Assembly (NCBI GenBank): GCA_015179125.1
Contig: WHVA01000110.1
Location: 186,001-250,000 of the forward strand
Direction: 5' to 3'
Source: Gautieria morchelliformis
Lineage: Eukaryota; Basidiomycota; Agaricomycetes; Gomphales; Gomphaceae
Length of the DNA: 64,000 bases
The notes below the pieces were generated by a model, which worked only from the letters and a program-made list of their open reading frames with translations, was not told the DNA's origin and ran no database searches. Both the position numbers and the translations under genes were made by a program. Below are positions 10,325 to 19,158 of the stretch, one piece after another (position 1 is the stretch's first letter; every line of letters begins with the position of its first letter).

Positions 10325-13300
10325 GCCAGTCAGCGGTGAAAGACATGCCCCGCTCGACGAATCGGTTTTCAGTTCTCGAAACATGTACAATAGGGATCAC
10401 AGGCGATATGATGCATCCTTCTCCTATCCCTGATCGAACTGAAACCAAACCAGCCATGCCAAAAACCCAACCCATCGCTCCAGTTGCTAATGCAAACCTT
10501 CCAGTCCCTCTATATGTCCGTACTGCTGACCTCCGCCGATGCACCAAAGTACCTCTCAAGGTCCACTCCGTTGACACAGGGCATCCACTTGCAATTGACT
10601 CCCTCCTTGACAGTGGTGCTACAGGGATGTTCATCGATGTGGAGTTTGTAAGGGAACACAGACTTCGGACCCATCCCCTACCCCGTGCCATCCCCGTCTA
10701 CAATATTGATGGTACCCCAAATGAGGCTGGCTCAATCAAGGAAGAAGTTGACCTCATTTGCACCTTTGGGGATCATACGGAACATGCCACATTCTCCGTC
10801 ACGAGCCTTGGACGACTTGCCATCATTCTTGGTCACACATGGCTTGTTGAACACAACCCAGAAGTTGACTGGCGTACAGGAGATGTGAAGATGACACGCT
10901 GTCCCAAGTCATGTGGGGGCAGACCTGTTGTCAGAGGGCCCACAGTCGAAACTGTTCCAGAAGAGAGTGTAGATCAAGAGGAGGTTCCCATACAGCACAC
11001 CCGCTCCCTACTTGAGGAAGGAGACAGGACCTTTGTCATCTTTGTGAATGAGAGTCCTGAAATGATTGGCGCAGGCTGGACTGTCTCCCAACAGCTTGCT
11101 GAACGGGCCAGCAAGTCTGCACCAGTCAGATCCTTCGAGGACCTTGTCCCCAAACCATACCAGGAGTTCAAGGATGTGTTTTCTAAGGAGTCATTTGACC
11201 AACTGCCTCTTCGAAAGCCCTGGGACCATGCAATTGAGCTCACTCCAGGTGCACAACCCTTCAGCACAAAGGTTTACCCAATGTCACCGGTTGAGCAAAG
11301 GGAACTGGATAACTTCCTTGAGGAGAACCTGAAGAGCCATCGTATCCGCCCTTCCAAGTCACCTATGGCATCTCCAGTCTTCTTTGTGAAGAAAAAGGAC
11401 GGCAGTCTTAGATTTGTGCAAGACTACCCGAAGCTCAATGATATAACAATCAAGAATGCCTATCCTTTGCCCCTTGTTCCAGACATCATGAATAAGATTG
11501 CTGCTGGAAGGGCTAAATACTTCACAAAGCTTGACATTCGCTGGGGATATAATAATGTACGCATAAAAGAAGGAGATGAGTGGAAGGCAGCCTTTCGGAC
11601 AAATAGGGGCCTGTATGAACCTCTAGTCATGTTCTTTGGACTCACGAACAGCCCAGCAACCTTCCAGACGATGATGAATGACATCTTCAAGAGTCTCATC
11701 GATGAAGGGGTTGTGGTGGTGTTCATGGACGACATTCTCATCTTCACAGAGTCGCTTGAAGAACATTGTAGGATTGTACGACGAGTCCTTGAAATCCTCC
11801 GGGCCAACAACCTGTACCTCAAACCTGAAAAATGCCTATTTGAGCAACTAGAGGTGGAGTATCTCGGCCTCATCCTCTCTCAAGGACAGGTTGCCATGGA
11901 CCCAGTCAAGGTTGCAGGGGTGCGGGACTGGCCAATACCACGTAACCTCACTGAAGTCAAATCATTCCTTGGTTTCATCAACTTCTACCGTAGATTTGTG
12001 GAAGACTTCTCACACATTGCAAAGCCCCTCAACCAGTTGACAAAACAGGATGCCCAATGGTCTTGGGATCCAAATGGCCCAGAGCAAATGTCCTTCGACA
12101 AGCTCAAACTCCTCATCACCTCAACACCGATCCTTGTCCTCCCTGATCAAGACAAACATTTCCGTCTTGAAACAGATGCCTCAGCCTATGCCACAGGAGC
12201 AGTACTGTCCCAGCTATGTGATGATGGCAAATGGTGGCCTGTGGGGTTTTTCTCCAAAAGCCTCAATGATGCTGAACGCAACTATGCCATCCATGACAAG
12301 GAGCTTCTTTCTGTGATTCGGGGATTAGAGGAATGGCACCACATCTTAGAGGGAACGAAGCACAGGATTGAGATTCTCAATGACCATCAGAATCTCACCT
12401 ACTTCCGCACTGCACAAAACCTGAACCGTCGTCAAGCACGCTGGTCACTCTACCTCTCTCGCTTTGATTTTGAGCTGATCCATCGTCCTGGTCGTCATTC
12501 AGCCAAGCCTGATGCACTCTCACGACGCGTGGATCATAAGCGGGGGAAGGAAGACAACCAAAATCAAGTCTTACTTACCCCTGACTTGTTCCACATCAAG
12601 GCGAATCTTCCAGAGGCTGGCACGCAGTTAGTCCCAGGTGAAGGTGATGCTTTCCTCAATCGAGTAAGGAACTGTGTAGACCGGGATGAAAAGGTTGTCA
12701 AGGCTCTCAAAGAACTGGGCTCCTCTGGCAATTTACGAGGAGAAGAGTGGTCTGAACAGGATGGGCTTGTCCTCTATCACAACAAAGTGTACGTGCCGCT
12801 TGATGCAAAACTACGACATGACATAGTGAAAGTGCACCATGACATGCCTCTCACCGGTCACCCTGGTCGTTGGAGAACCACTGAACTAGTTGCTCGGAGT
12901 TACTGGTGGCCTGGGATGGGACGTTACATTGCAAAATACGTGAAGGCCTGTGACCTGTGCAACCGGACAAAAACCTTCCCTGCTTCTCCCATTGGCAAGC
13001 TTCTACCAAACCGTATCCCAGACCGTAGATGGCAGGTTATGTCTGTTGACTTGATTGTAGAACTGCCTACCAGTCATGGCTATGATGCTCTCCTTGTTGT
13101 TGTTGATCGCCTCTCAAAGCGTGCACATGTCATTCCCACCACTTCAGATGTAACTTCAGTGGGAGTTGCTGGAAGGGCTATGGAGCTGCCGACGATCTCT
13201 GGCTACCAGCGAAAGATGTCTCTGGGGCAAAGCGACTCGTTAAAGAATTTCACCGGCAGAACCCAGAGGCACCTCAGCGTATCTCAGCAGCCACATACAT

Positions 13301-13418
13301 GTCCCTCCCCTTCCAGAGATTTCAGAACTTCACAGAACCTTCCAGGCAAACTCTCTTCGACTGGACAACAGGCAGGGCTTCTACTCATAATGTCAAGGGT
13401 CCAGAACCCCAAAGATAA
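10325..13418 (+). pseudogene. Gypsy-1 Pol (protease, RT, RNase H, partial integrase), internally deleted
   Basis: Pol is read by -1 frameshift from gag. Visible in order are an aspartic protease (LLDSGATGMF), RT with [11 protein letters not shown] and the catalytic FMDD (11722-11733, an unusual form of YxDD), RNase H (ETDASAYATGAVLSQ, AIHDKELLSVIRGLEEW), the integrase HHCC finger (HHDMPLTGHPGRW ... CDLCNRTKT) and the first integrase Asp (SVDLIVELP). Near 13170 homology to Gypsy-3 jumps, in another frame, to a chromodomain tail (GYGAADDLWLP, LVKEFHRQNPEAP) that ends at TAA 13416-13418. Most of the integrase core and the start of the chromodomain are therefore deleted. Everything upstream of the junction is open. 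Confidence 0.85.
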
Positions 13419-13458
13419 GCGATATCGGCCTCCGCCTAACCAATTCATTCCGATAAGC

Positions 13459-13465
13459 TATATAT
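13459..13465 (+). promoter_or_regulatory. TATA-like box upstream of the ATG at 13525
   Basis: TATATAT lies 60 bases before the ATG, with CCAAT about 20 bases further upstream (AACCAATTC, 13438-13446). The intervening pyrimidine-rich leader looks like a fungal 5' UTR. Inference from pattern only. Confidence 0.35.
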
Positions 13466-13524
13466 CCCCTCTCCACCTGTGCCCGCTCACTTCCACTGCA
13501 TCGACCCTACCATATCCATCAACC

Positions 13525-13900
13525 ATGTCCTCGCCCGCCATTGAGCTTGTTGCCCTCCCCAGCTTCACCCAAAACCTCTCTGACCTGCCAAACATGTCAC
13601 GTGTCGATCCCACCCTCCTGCACTTCTCCGGCTTCTCGTCATCCAGAGCAGCCAGTGAAGCCAAGTTACAAAGGATGCTTGACTGCCGTGATCTCGACGT
13701 TGCATGGTCTTCAAAGTGGTCCGTCAGCTCTGAGGACCTCACACCAGCGGAGAGTCAGGCGCCCACTCGCCCTGCACTCACATTCCTCAGACCCCGACAC
13801 AGACGAGAGAACACGTACTACATCGGCGACCCTGTCTTCCTCAACGATGGAACCCCCCTTGTGGAACCCCTTACACTTTTGAAGGCTGGGTGGGGCGGTG
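13525..13900 (+). pseudogene. N-terminal fragment of an unknown protein, cut by copia-1
   Basis: This is a 125-codon open stretch starting MSSPAIELVALPSF, rich in Ser, Leu and Pro, with ENTYYIGDPVFLNDG near its end. It happens to be in frame with the deleted Gypsy-1 pol, but the stop of the true pol frame and a TATA/CCAAT arrangement lie between them, so I treat it as separate. It ends at the copia-1 LTR. I do not recognise it. It could be a host gene's first exon or the gag of another element. Confidence 0.35.
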
Positions 13901-14398
13901 TGTAGAGGACAGGAATTATAGGCAGTAGGTATGGACTTGTTATTCAAAAGAATAGACTAGAAATCAATTCACTCTCTCAGTGAATTTAGTGGTCACTCTA
14001 AATATATTATACACTACCTAGAAATCAATTCACTACAGAGGATTTCTAGGTCAATAAATGCAAAGACTACTAGACTAATTTACTTGCCTCTCTCAGTGAA
14101 TTTAGTGGTCACTGAGAGAGGGGGAAATGTGTTCCACTGCGCATGTACTACTACCCGGCCCTTTAGCGCCCAAGAGCTCGCGCGTCGAAGTCATTTCAGA
14201 CTCCGCTGGGTGCAGCCGCTTGTGAAAGTAGGAATAACAAGATGAAATAGAGAGATAAGGAATGAGTGGAAAATTTCGAAAATAACCAGAGAAATGGATG
14301 CATAATACAAGAACAATGTGAGAAGAAATTGGAAGGCCACACAACAAATTGGATATATTATGCTTGATTTTGGTGCAGGAGCATAAATGCACCCAACA
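13901..14398 (-). repeat. Copia-1 3' LTR
   Basis: In element sense it begins TGTTGGGTGC and ends CCTCTACA. It is 498 bp, one base longer than the 5' LTR, in the run before TTTCGAAAATAACC. Confidence 0.95.
14087..14121. promoter_or_regulatory. Conserved 12-bp inverted repeat in copia-1 LTRs
   Basis: CCTCTCTCAGTG and CACTGAGAGAGG are separated by 11 bases. The pair recurs in every LTR of this family in the window, including the divergent nested one at 3558-4045, where the arms are kept but the loop differs. It could be a protein-binding palindrome or an RNA hairpin. Confidence 0.6.
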
Positions 14399-14407
14399 CG
14401 CCCCCTC
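14399..14407 (-). promoter_or_regulatory. Copia-1 polypurine tract
   Basis: In element sense GAGGGGGCG sits immediately before the 3' LTR, the expected plus-strand primer position. Confidence 0.8.
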
Positions 14408-14411
14408 AAGC

Positions 14412-17400
14412 TTAATATATTCCAATTTGCTCGTTGAGAATCTTCACTCTAGGACTAGGAAGTCCTTTAGTGAGGATATCTGCCAACATTTGTTCGGTTG
14501 GCAAATAAACGAGCTTGGCTTGTTGATTTTTGATTATATCTCGAAGGAAATATAATCGGATGTCGAAATGCTTGGTTCTCGTGTGTTGTTGGGTGCCATA
14601 CGTGATGGCAATGGCTGATTGATTGTCTGAATAAACTTGGATGGGTCTGTTCAGTGGTTGGAATATTTCAGAAATAAAATGGCGCATCCAAAGAGCCTCT
14701 TTGCCCGCATGGGTCAGGGCGACGAATTCGGCTTCAGTTGATGAGAGGGCTACTATCGACTGTTTCTGGCAACTCCATGAAACAGTGCCTCCATCAATCT
14801 GAAATAAGTATGCCGAATACGAACGCCTATGACTCTGTGAACCCCAATCCGCATCTGAATACCCCATCAAGCCGTCTTGATTTCTTCCAAGTGTGAGCTT
14901 GTAATGCTTTGTGCCTTTCAAATATTTGAAGACACGTTTGACTGCATTCCAGTGTGTGCCACCTGGATTTTCAAGGAATTGCGAGAGTAATGACACCGCA
15001 AATGCAATGTCAGGTCGAGTGGCTACAGCCGCCCACATCAGTGATCCTATAGCTTGCCTGTATGGAAACTTCGACATGGCTTTCTTGCCTCTCTCTGTAG
15101 AAGGACATTGGTCTTTAGATAATTTTACGGCTGGATCAAGAGGCGTAGCATAAGTCTTTGCATCTTCGAGATTAAATTTTTTGATGATCTTCTCGATGTA
15201 TGCAGGTTGTGAAATTGCAATGGTCTTCTTCTGCCAGTCTCTTTCGATTTTGAGATTCAATAGCCAATGAATCTCGCCTAGATCTTTCATGCTGAAGACC
15301 TGAGCAAGATCTCGTTTGACTTCGTCCAGGACTGACTGATTCTCAGCTGTGATGGTAAGGTCGTCTACAGCTGTTGCAATGATCACATGCCCCTTTCCGC
15401 CACGTCTATAAAATACAGCCCCGTCTGTGGCTGACGTAGTGAATCCTAACTTGTGGAATTCACCACTTAGACGTTTGTACCATTCTCTTCCAGATTGCTT
15501 GAGGCCGTAGAGTGCTTTCTTCAAAAGTAGCACTTCGCCTTTGTCTCCTGACTCATATCCATACGGCTGCTTCATGTAAATAGGTTCGGGCAACGTAGCA
15601 TTGAGGTATGCATAGTCCACGTCCATTTGATGAATAGGCCAGTCATTCCTAGCAGCAATGGCACATATGATCCGTAGGGAGGATAACCGAGCAACAGGTG
15701 AGTATGTCTCATCATAGTCGACTCCAAACTTCTGTGTGAAGCCTTGGGCGACCATTCTCGATTTAGGCATTATTGGTTTCCCTTGTGGATTACGCTTCCA
15801 AAGGTAGACCCATTTATTACCGACAATGTTGGCTCCAGGAGGTGGTTTGGCTCGTTCCCACACTCCCTTGTCGATTAGGGCCTCATACTCTTTGTCCATT
15901 GATTTCTTCCATATAGGATTATTCAGAGCTTCGTCTGCATTGCTAGGTTCAATTTGACTTAAATCCGGCGCCTTGTTATTGTTTTGACCGTCGGTTAGAA
16001 ACGCACTGATGGCACACTCATAGTTACTGATGCCATCAATCTCGGAGGATAATTCTTGGTCGGATAAAACTTCTTTATGGTCCTCAATGTCCTCGTAAGC
16101 TAGCGTAGTCATATGTGCGCCAGCTTGTCTCTGGGTTTGAGATCTTGTTACGGGACCTGATGGGGCCGGCTGCACTTGTTGTTGACGGATCCTTTCGCTT
16201 CTCCTTATCGGTTCAGCTTCTCTAGGTCTGTCATCAACTCCCTGAATAGGTTGCAGCTTTTCAAGATATTCCTCCGGTGCACTTTCATCAATTTCTTCGA
16301 TCTTTGCCTCTTCGCTGACTAAGCGACCGGGCACAGGCACTGATGCCGGAATGGCCTTCTTCTCTTCTTTAGACGTAGGTAGCTTGGATTCCTCAATAGA
16401 AATGATTGGGACCTTTCCCTTCTTCATCTCTGAATCAAAGACAACGTTCCGCTCGACAGAAACTTTGTGCGAGTCAGGCCAATAAACATAATGACCATGG
16501 CTCTGCGCAGAAATTCCTATCCACCGAGCTCTCTTGGCACGAGCTGCCAATTTATCTCCCTGAGTGACTTTGACATAGATTTCAGTTCCCCACGCGTGAA
16601 TGTCTTTGAGATTCGGTTTTTCATGGTGAATCATCTCGTAGGGCGTTTTATCTGGTAGAGCTCTTGTATGCGTCCTGTTCCTAAGATAATTGGCATGCTG
16701 TATCGCATAGCCCCATAATATCTTAGGAAGGCCTGATTCTAGCAGCATGGCACGAGTTCTCTCAGTGAGAGTTCGGTTCAGGCGTTCCGCAACACCATTG
16801 GACTCTGGTGTGTCATGTACCGTCAACTGATGCTTCGTGCCTTGTTTGGCTAGATGCTGTTCGAATTCAGAGCTCGTATACTCGCCCCCTCGATCAGAAA
16901 CAAGTGCCTTGATGTGTACATTTCTCTGTCGAAGCATTAAAGCCTCATAGAGCTTGTACTTTGAAAATGCTTCTGATTTGTTCGCCATGAGATAGATCAC
17001 CGATTCTCTTGAGTAATCATCGATAAAGGAGACATAATATGACTTCTTATCGATTGTGAGGTGCCTTGCAGGTCCCCAGACATCAGAATAAATTCTGTCA
17101 CCGAATTTTGATGTTCGGTCTCTGGGTTCTCGAGGAAGAGGTTTGCGCGCAATCTTGGCCTGAATACATGCATCACAGACAATTCTATCGCCTGTGGAGC
17201 TCAGTTCAATGCCCAATATCATGCCATGATTTAATAGATGTTGTAGGGACTTCTGCGAGATATGCCCCATCTTTTGATGAATTTCCATGGCAGATAAACA
17301 CATATGGGCTTGAGCACTTGGTGACTGGAGGTCTAGTCGATATAAGCCATTGACTTTCGGTGCTTGCATCAATACTTTTCCAGCAGCATTAGATATTGTG

Positions 17401-18656
17401 CATTTCTGGCCACCAAGTCGAATGTCGTAGCCAGCATCATCGCACCGACCGATCGAGACGAGGGTAACAGCAATTTTGGGTGCATAGTATGTATCTTGCA
17501 ACGTGACTTCTACTGTTCTATCTCCAACCTTATTGGATAATACGAGCAGTCCTGAGCCGAAGGCATCAAAAGTACCTTTGTTGGCTGCTCGGATAGTCCT
17601 CGGCTGTGAGAATTGACAGTAGTTCCTCAATAAATTTTTGTGAGGAGTCATATGCGATGTCGTTCCGGTGTCGAGTATGACTATAACTCCTGAGGATGTG
17701 CTCAAATTGAAATTAGAGCACTCGTCGAAATTGGTGAAGGCAAGATGCCCATCACCACTTTCCTCAGAAGTAGACTCTTCTTCGGCAACATTCGCTTTTG
17801 CTTTACCCTTCTTCTTCTTCTTGCCTTTGGCTTTCTTCTTTTGACGTGGTCCTTGACCTTCTTTACCACCTCCTTTAGCCCAGCAATTTTCGATGGAATG
17901 TCCAGGCTTCTTGCAGTTGGTGCATACATGCGCCTTCTGCCCCTTCTGGTCCTTCTTAGTAGATGAACCAATAAACACCTGCTCTTCTTGCGGGAGTGTT
18001 TTCTTCCTGTCATACTGAGCCTTTAGTACCCTAATAATATTATCAGGGACCAATGGCATCCCGCATTCTTCAAGCGAAGTTGTAAGGGCATTCATGACTG
18101 CCTCATAGGATGGTGGAAGTGACGCAAGGATTATGTCCATGAATTCTTCTTCAGAAACTCTAGCTCCCATCTCATTAAGACGAGCATATAGGTCTTGGGC
18201 CTTGTCCAAGTGATCTCTCAAGTCTCCATCCTCAGGACATCTCATACTGCGGAGTTGTCTCTGCAGGCTGGTGAGGACCATCTTGGGCTTTTTGGTCATT
18301 TCATTGACCAGTGCATCCCAAGTCTCTTTTGCTGTCTTCTGCTTCTGTAGCATCAGGGCTAATGACTCTGACACTGAGACGATGATTTGGGTCTTGGCTT
18401 GTCCTTCTCTAGCAAGGTATCTCTCCAGCTTCTCCTCGGCCTTATCCATCTGAGTTTCCTCAGCTTCTGTTAGAATATGGCCTGGGGGCATGACTGGAGG
18501 ATCAGGAGGTCGAGTGACTCTCCCTTCTACATGCTTGAGCAGATTTTTGGACTCGAAATAGCTGATGAGAGTGGCTCGCCACAATGGCCAATTACTTCCA
18601 TCAGTAGCAAGCTTCTCAACACCCAATAGCTTCTCAGAAGTGTCTCCGGGGCCCAT
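14412..18656 (-). CDS. Copia-1 Gag-Pol polyprotein, intact
   Basis: A 1414-residue single ORF. Gag occupies the first 270 or so residues, with a CCHC knuckle at 245-258 (CTNCKKPGHSIENC), then a Lys-rich stretch. The protease has DTG at 329-331. The pre-integrase HHCC region (MGHISQKSL, CDACIQAK) is followed by the integrase core (YSDVWGP, SDRGGEY, ESNGVAERLNRT), which shows all three acidic residues. RT_2 follows (WVYLWKRNPQGKP, MDVDYAYLNA, LYGLKQSGREW) with catalytic AVDD. RNase H has SDADWG, STEAE, SDNQSA and FDIRLYF. The order protease-integrase-RT-RNase H defines Ty1/copia. No frameshift separates gag from pol. The start ATG lies inside the primer-binding site. The element appears competent on sequence grounds. 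Confidence 0.95.
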   Translation of the reverse strand: MGPGDTSEKLLGVEKLATDGSNWPLWRATLISYFESKNLLKHVEGRVTRPPDPPVMPPGHILTEAEETQMDKAEEKLERYLAREGQAKTQIIVSVSESLALMLQKQKTAKETWDALVNEMTKKPKMVLTSLQRQLRSMRCPEDGDLRDHLDKAQDLYARLNEMGARVSEEEFMDIILASLPPSYEAVMNALTTSLEECGMPLVPDNIIRVLKAQYDRKKTLPQEEQVFIGSSTKKDQKGQKAHVCTNCKKPGHSIENCWAKGGGKEGQGPRQKKKAKGKKKKKGKAKANVAEEESTSEESGDGHLAFTNFDECSNFNLSTSSGVIVILDTGTTSHMTPHKNLLRNYCQFSQPRTIRAANKGTFDAFGSGLLVLSNKVGDRTVEVTLQDTYYAPKIAVTLVSIGRCDDAGYDIRLGGQKCTISNAAGKVLMQAPKVNGLYRLDLQSPSAQAHMCLSAMEIHQKMGHISQKSLQHLLNHGMILGIELSSTGDRIVCDACIQAKIARKPLPREPRDRTSKFGDRIYSDVWGPARHLTIDKKSYYVSFIDDYSRESVIYLMANKSEAFSKYKLYEALMLRQRNVHIKALVSDRGGEYTSSEFEQHLAKQGTKHQLTVHDTPESNGVAERLNRTLTERTRAMLLESGLPKILWGYAIQHANYLRNRTHTRALPDKTPYEMIHHEKPNLKDIHAWGTEIYVKVTQGDKLAARAKRARWIGISAQSHGHYVYWPDSHKVSVERNVVFDSEMKKGKVPIISIEESKLPTSKEEKKAIPASVPVPGRLVSEEAKIEEIDESAPEEYLEKLQPIQGVDDRPREAEPIRRSERIRQQQVQPAPSGPVTRSQTQRQAGAHMTTLAYEDIEDHKEVLSDQELSSEIDGISNYECAISAFLTDGQNNNKAPDLSQIEPSNADEALNNPIWKKSMDKEYEALIDKGVWERAKPPPGANIVGNKWVYLWKRNPQGKPIMPKSRMVAQGFTQKFGVDYDETYSPVARLSSLRIICAIAARNDWPIHQMDVDYAYLNATLPEPIYMKQPYGYESGDKGEVLLLKKALYGLKQSGREWYKRLSGEFHKLGFTTSATDGAVFYRRGGKGHVIIATAVDDLTITAENQSVLDEVKRDLAQVFSMKDLGEIHWLLNLKIERDWQKKTIAISQPAYIEKIIKKFNLEDAKTYATPLDPAVKLSKDQCPSTERGKKAMSKFPYRQAIGSLMWAAVATRPDIAFAVSLLSQFLENPGGTHWNAVKRVFKYLKGTKHYKLTLGRNQDGLMGYSDADWGSQSHRRSYSAYLFQIDGGTVSWSCQKQSIVALSSTEAEFVALTHAGKEALWMRHFISEIFQPLNRPIQVYSDNQSAIAITYGTQQHTRTKHFDIRLYFLRDIIKNQQAKLVYLPTEQMLADILTKGLPSPRVKILNEQIGIY

Positions 18657-18661
18657 AACCC
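18648..18661 (-). promoter_or_regulatory. Primer-binding site matching the tRNA-iMet anticodon arm
   Basis: Directly after the 5' LTR the element reads GGGTTATGGGCCCC. This is complementary to the GGGCCCAUAACC anticodon stem-loop known from eukaryotic initiator tRNA-Met, as in Drosophila copia, which is primed by an internal tRNA fragment. The gag start codon (18656-18654) is within this site. Confidence 0.75.
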
Positions 18662-19158
18662 TGTAGAGGACAGGAATTATAGGCAGTAGGTATGGACTTG
18701 TTATTCAAAAGAATAGACTAGAAATCAATTCACTCTCTCAGTGAATTTAGTGGTCACTCTAAATATATTATACACTACCTAGAAATCAATTCACTACAGA
18801 GGATTTCTAGGTCAATAAATGCAAAGACTACTAGACTAATTTACTTGCCTCTCTCAGTGAATTTAGTGGTCACTGAGAGAGGGGGAAATGTGTTCCACTG
18901 CGCATGTACTACTACCCGGCCCTTTAGCGCCCAAGAGCTCGCGCGTCGAAGTCATTTCAGACTCCGCTGGGTGCAGCCGCTTGTGAAAGTAGGAATAACA
19001 AGATGAAATAGAGAGATAAGGAATGAGTGGAAATTTCGAAAATAACCAGAGAAATGGATGCATAATACAAGAACAATGTGAGAAGAAATTGGAAGGCCAC
19101 ACAACAAATTGGATATATTATGCTTGATTTTGGTGCAGGAGCATAAATGCACCCAACA
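18662..19158 (-). repeat. Copia-1 5' LTR
   Basis: 497 bp, base-for-base the same as the 3' LTR apart from one missing A. It contains the same inverted-repeat pair. Confidence 0.95.

Larger units (their letters stand above)
13901..19158 (-). mobile_element. Copia-1, complete Ty1/copia retrotransposon
   Basis: Two LTRs of 498 and 497 bp, identical except for a one-base indel in an A run, flank a single intact ORF. A primer-binding site directly follows the 5' LTR and a polypurine tract directly precedes the 3' LTR. The near-identity of the LTRs and the unbroken ORF point to recent insertion. The outer flanks do not match (CGGTG before 13901, CTCCA after 19158), so there is no 5-bp target duplication. 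Confidence 0.95.

Noticed and set aside
8775-13900. A complete two-LTR Gypsy-1
   Set aside because: No second copy of the 8775-9078 sequence follows pol; the 3' end is missing.
10336-13905. A single 1189-residue Gypsy-1 Pol protein
   Set aside because: The last 240 or so residues are an out-of-frame chromodomain tail, untranslated sequence and an unrelated gene start fused by deletion.
13972-14121. CRISPR-like spaced repeats (CTCTCTCAGTGAATTTAGT)
   Set aside because: Only two copies per LTR with no spacers of constant length; they belong to the LTR inverted-repeat structure.
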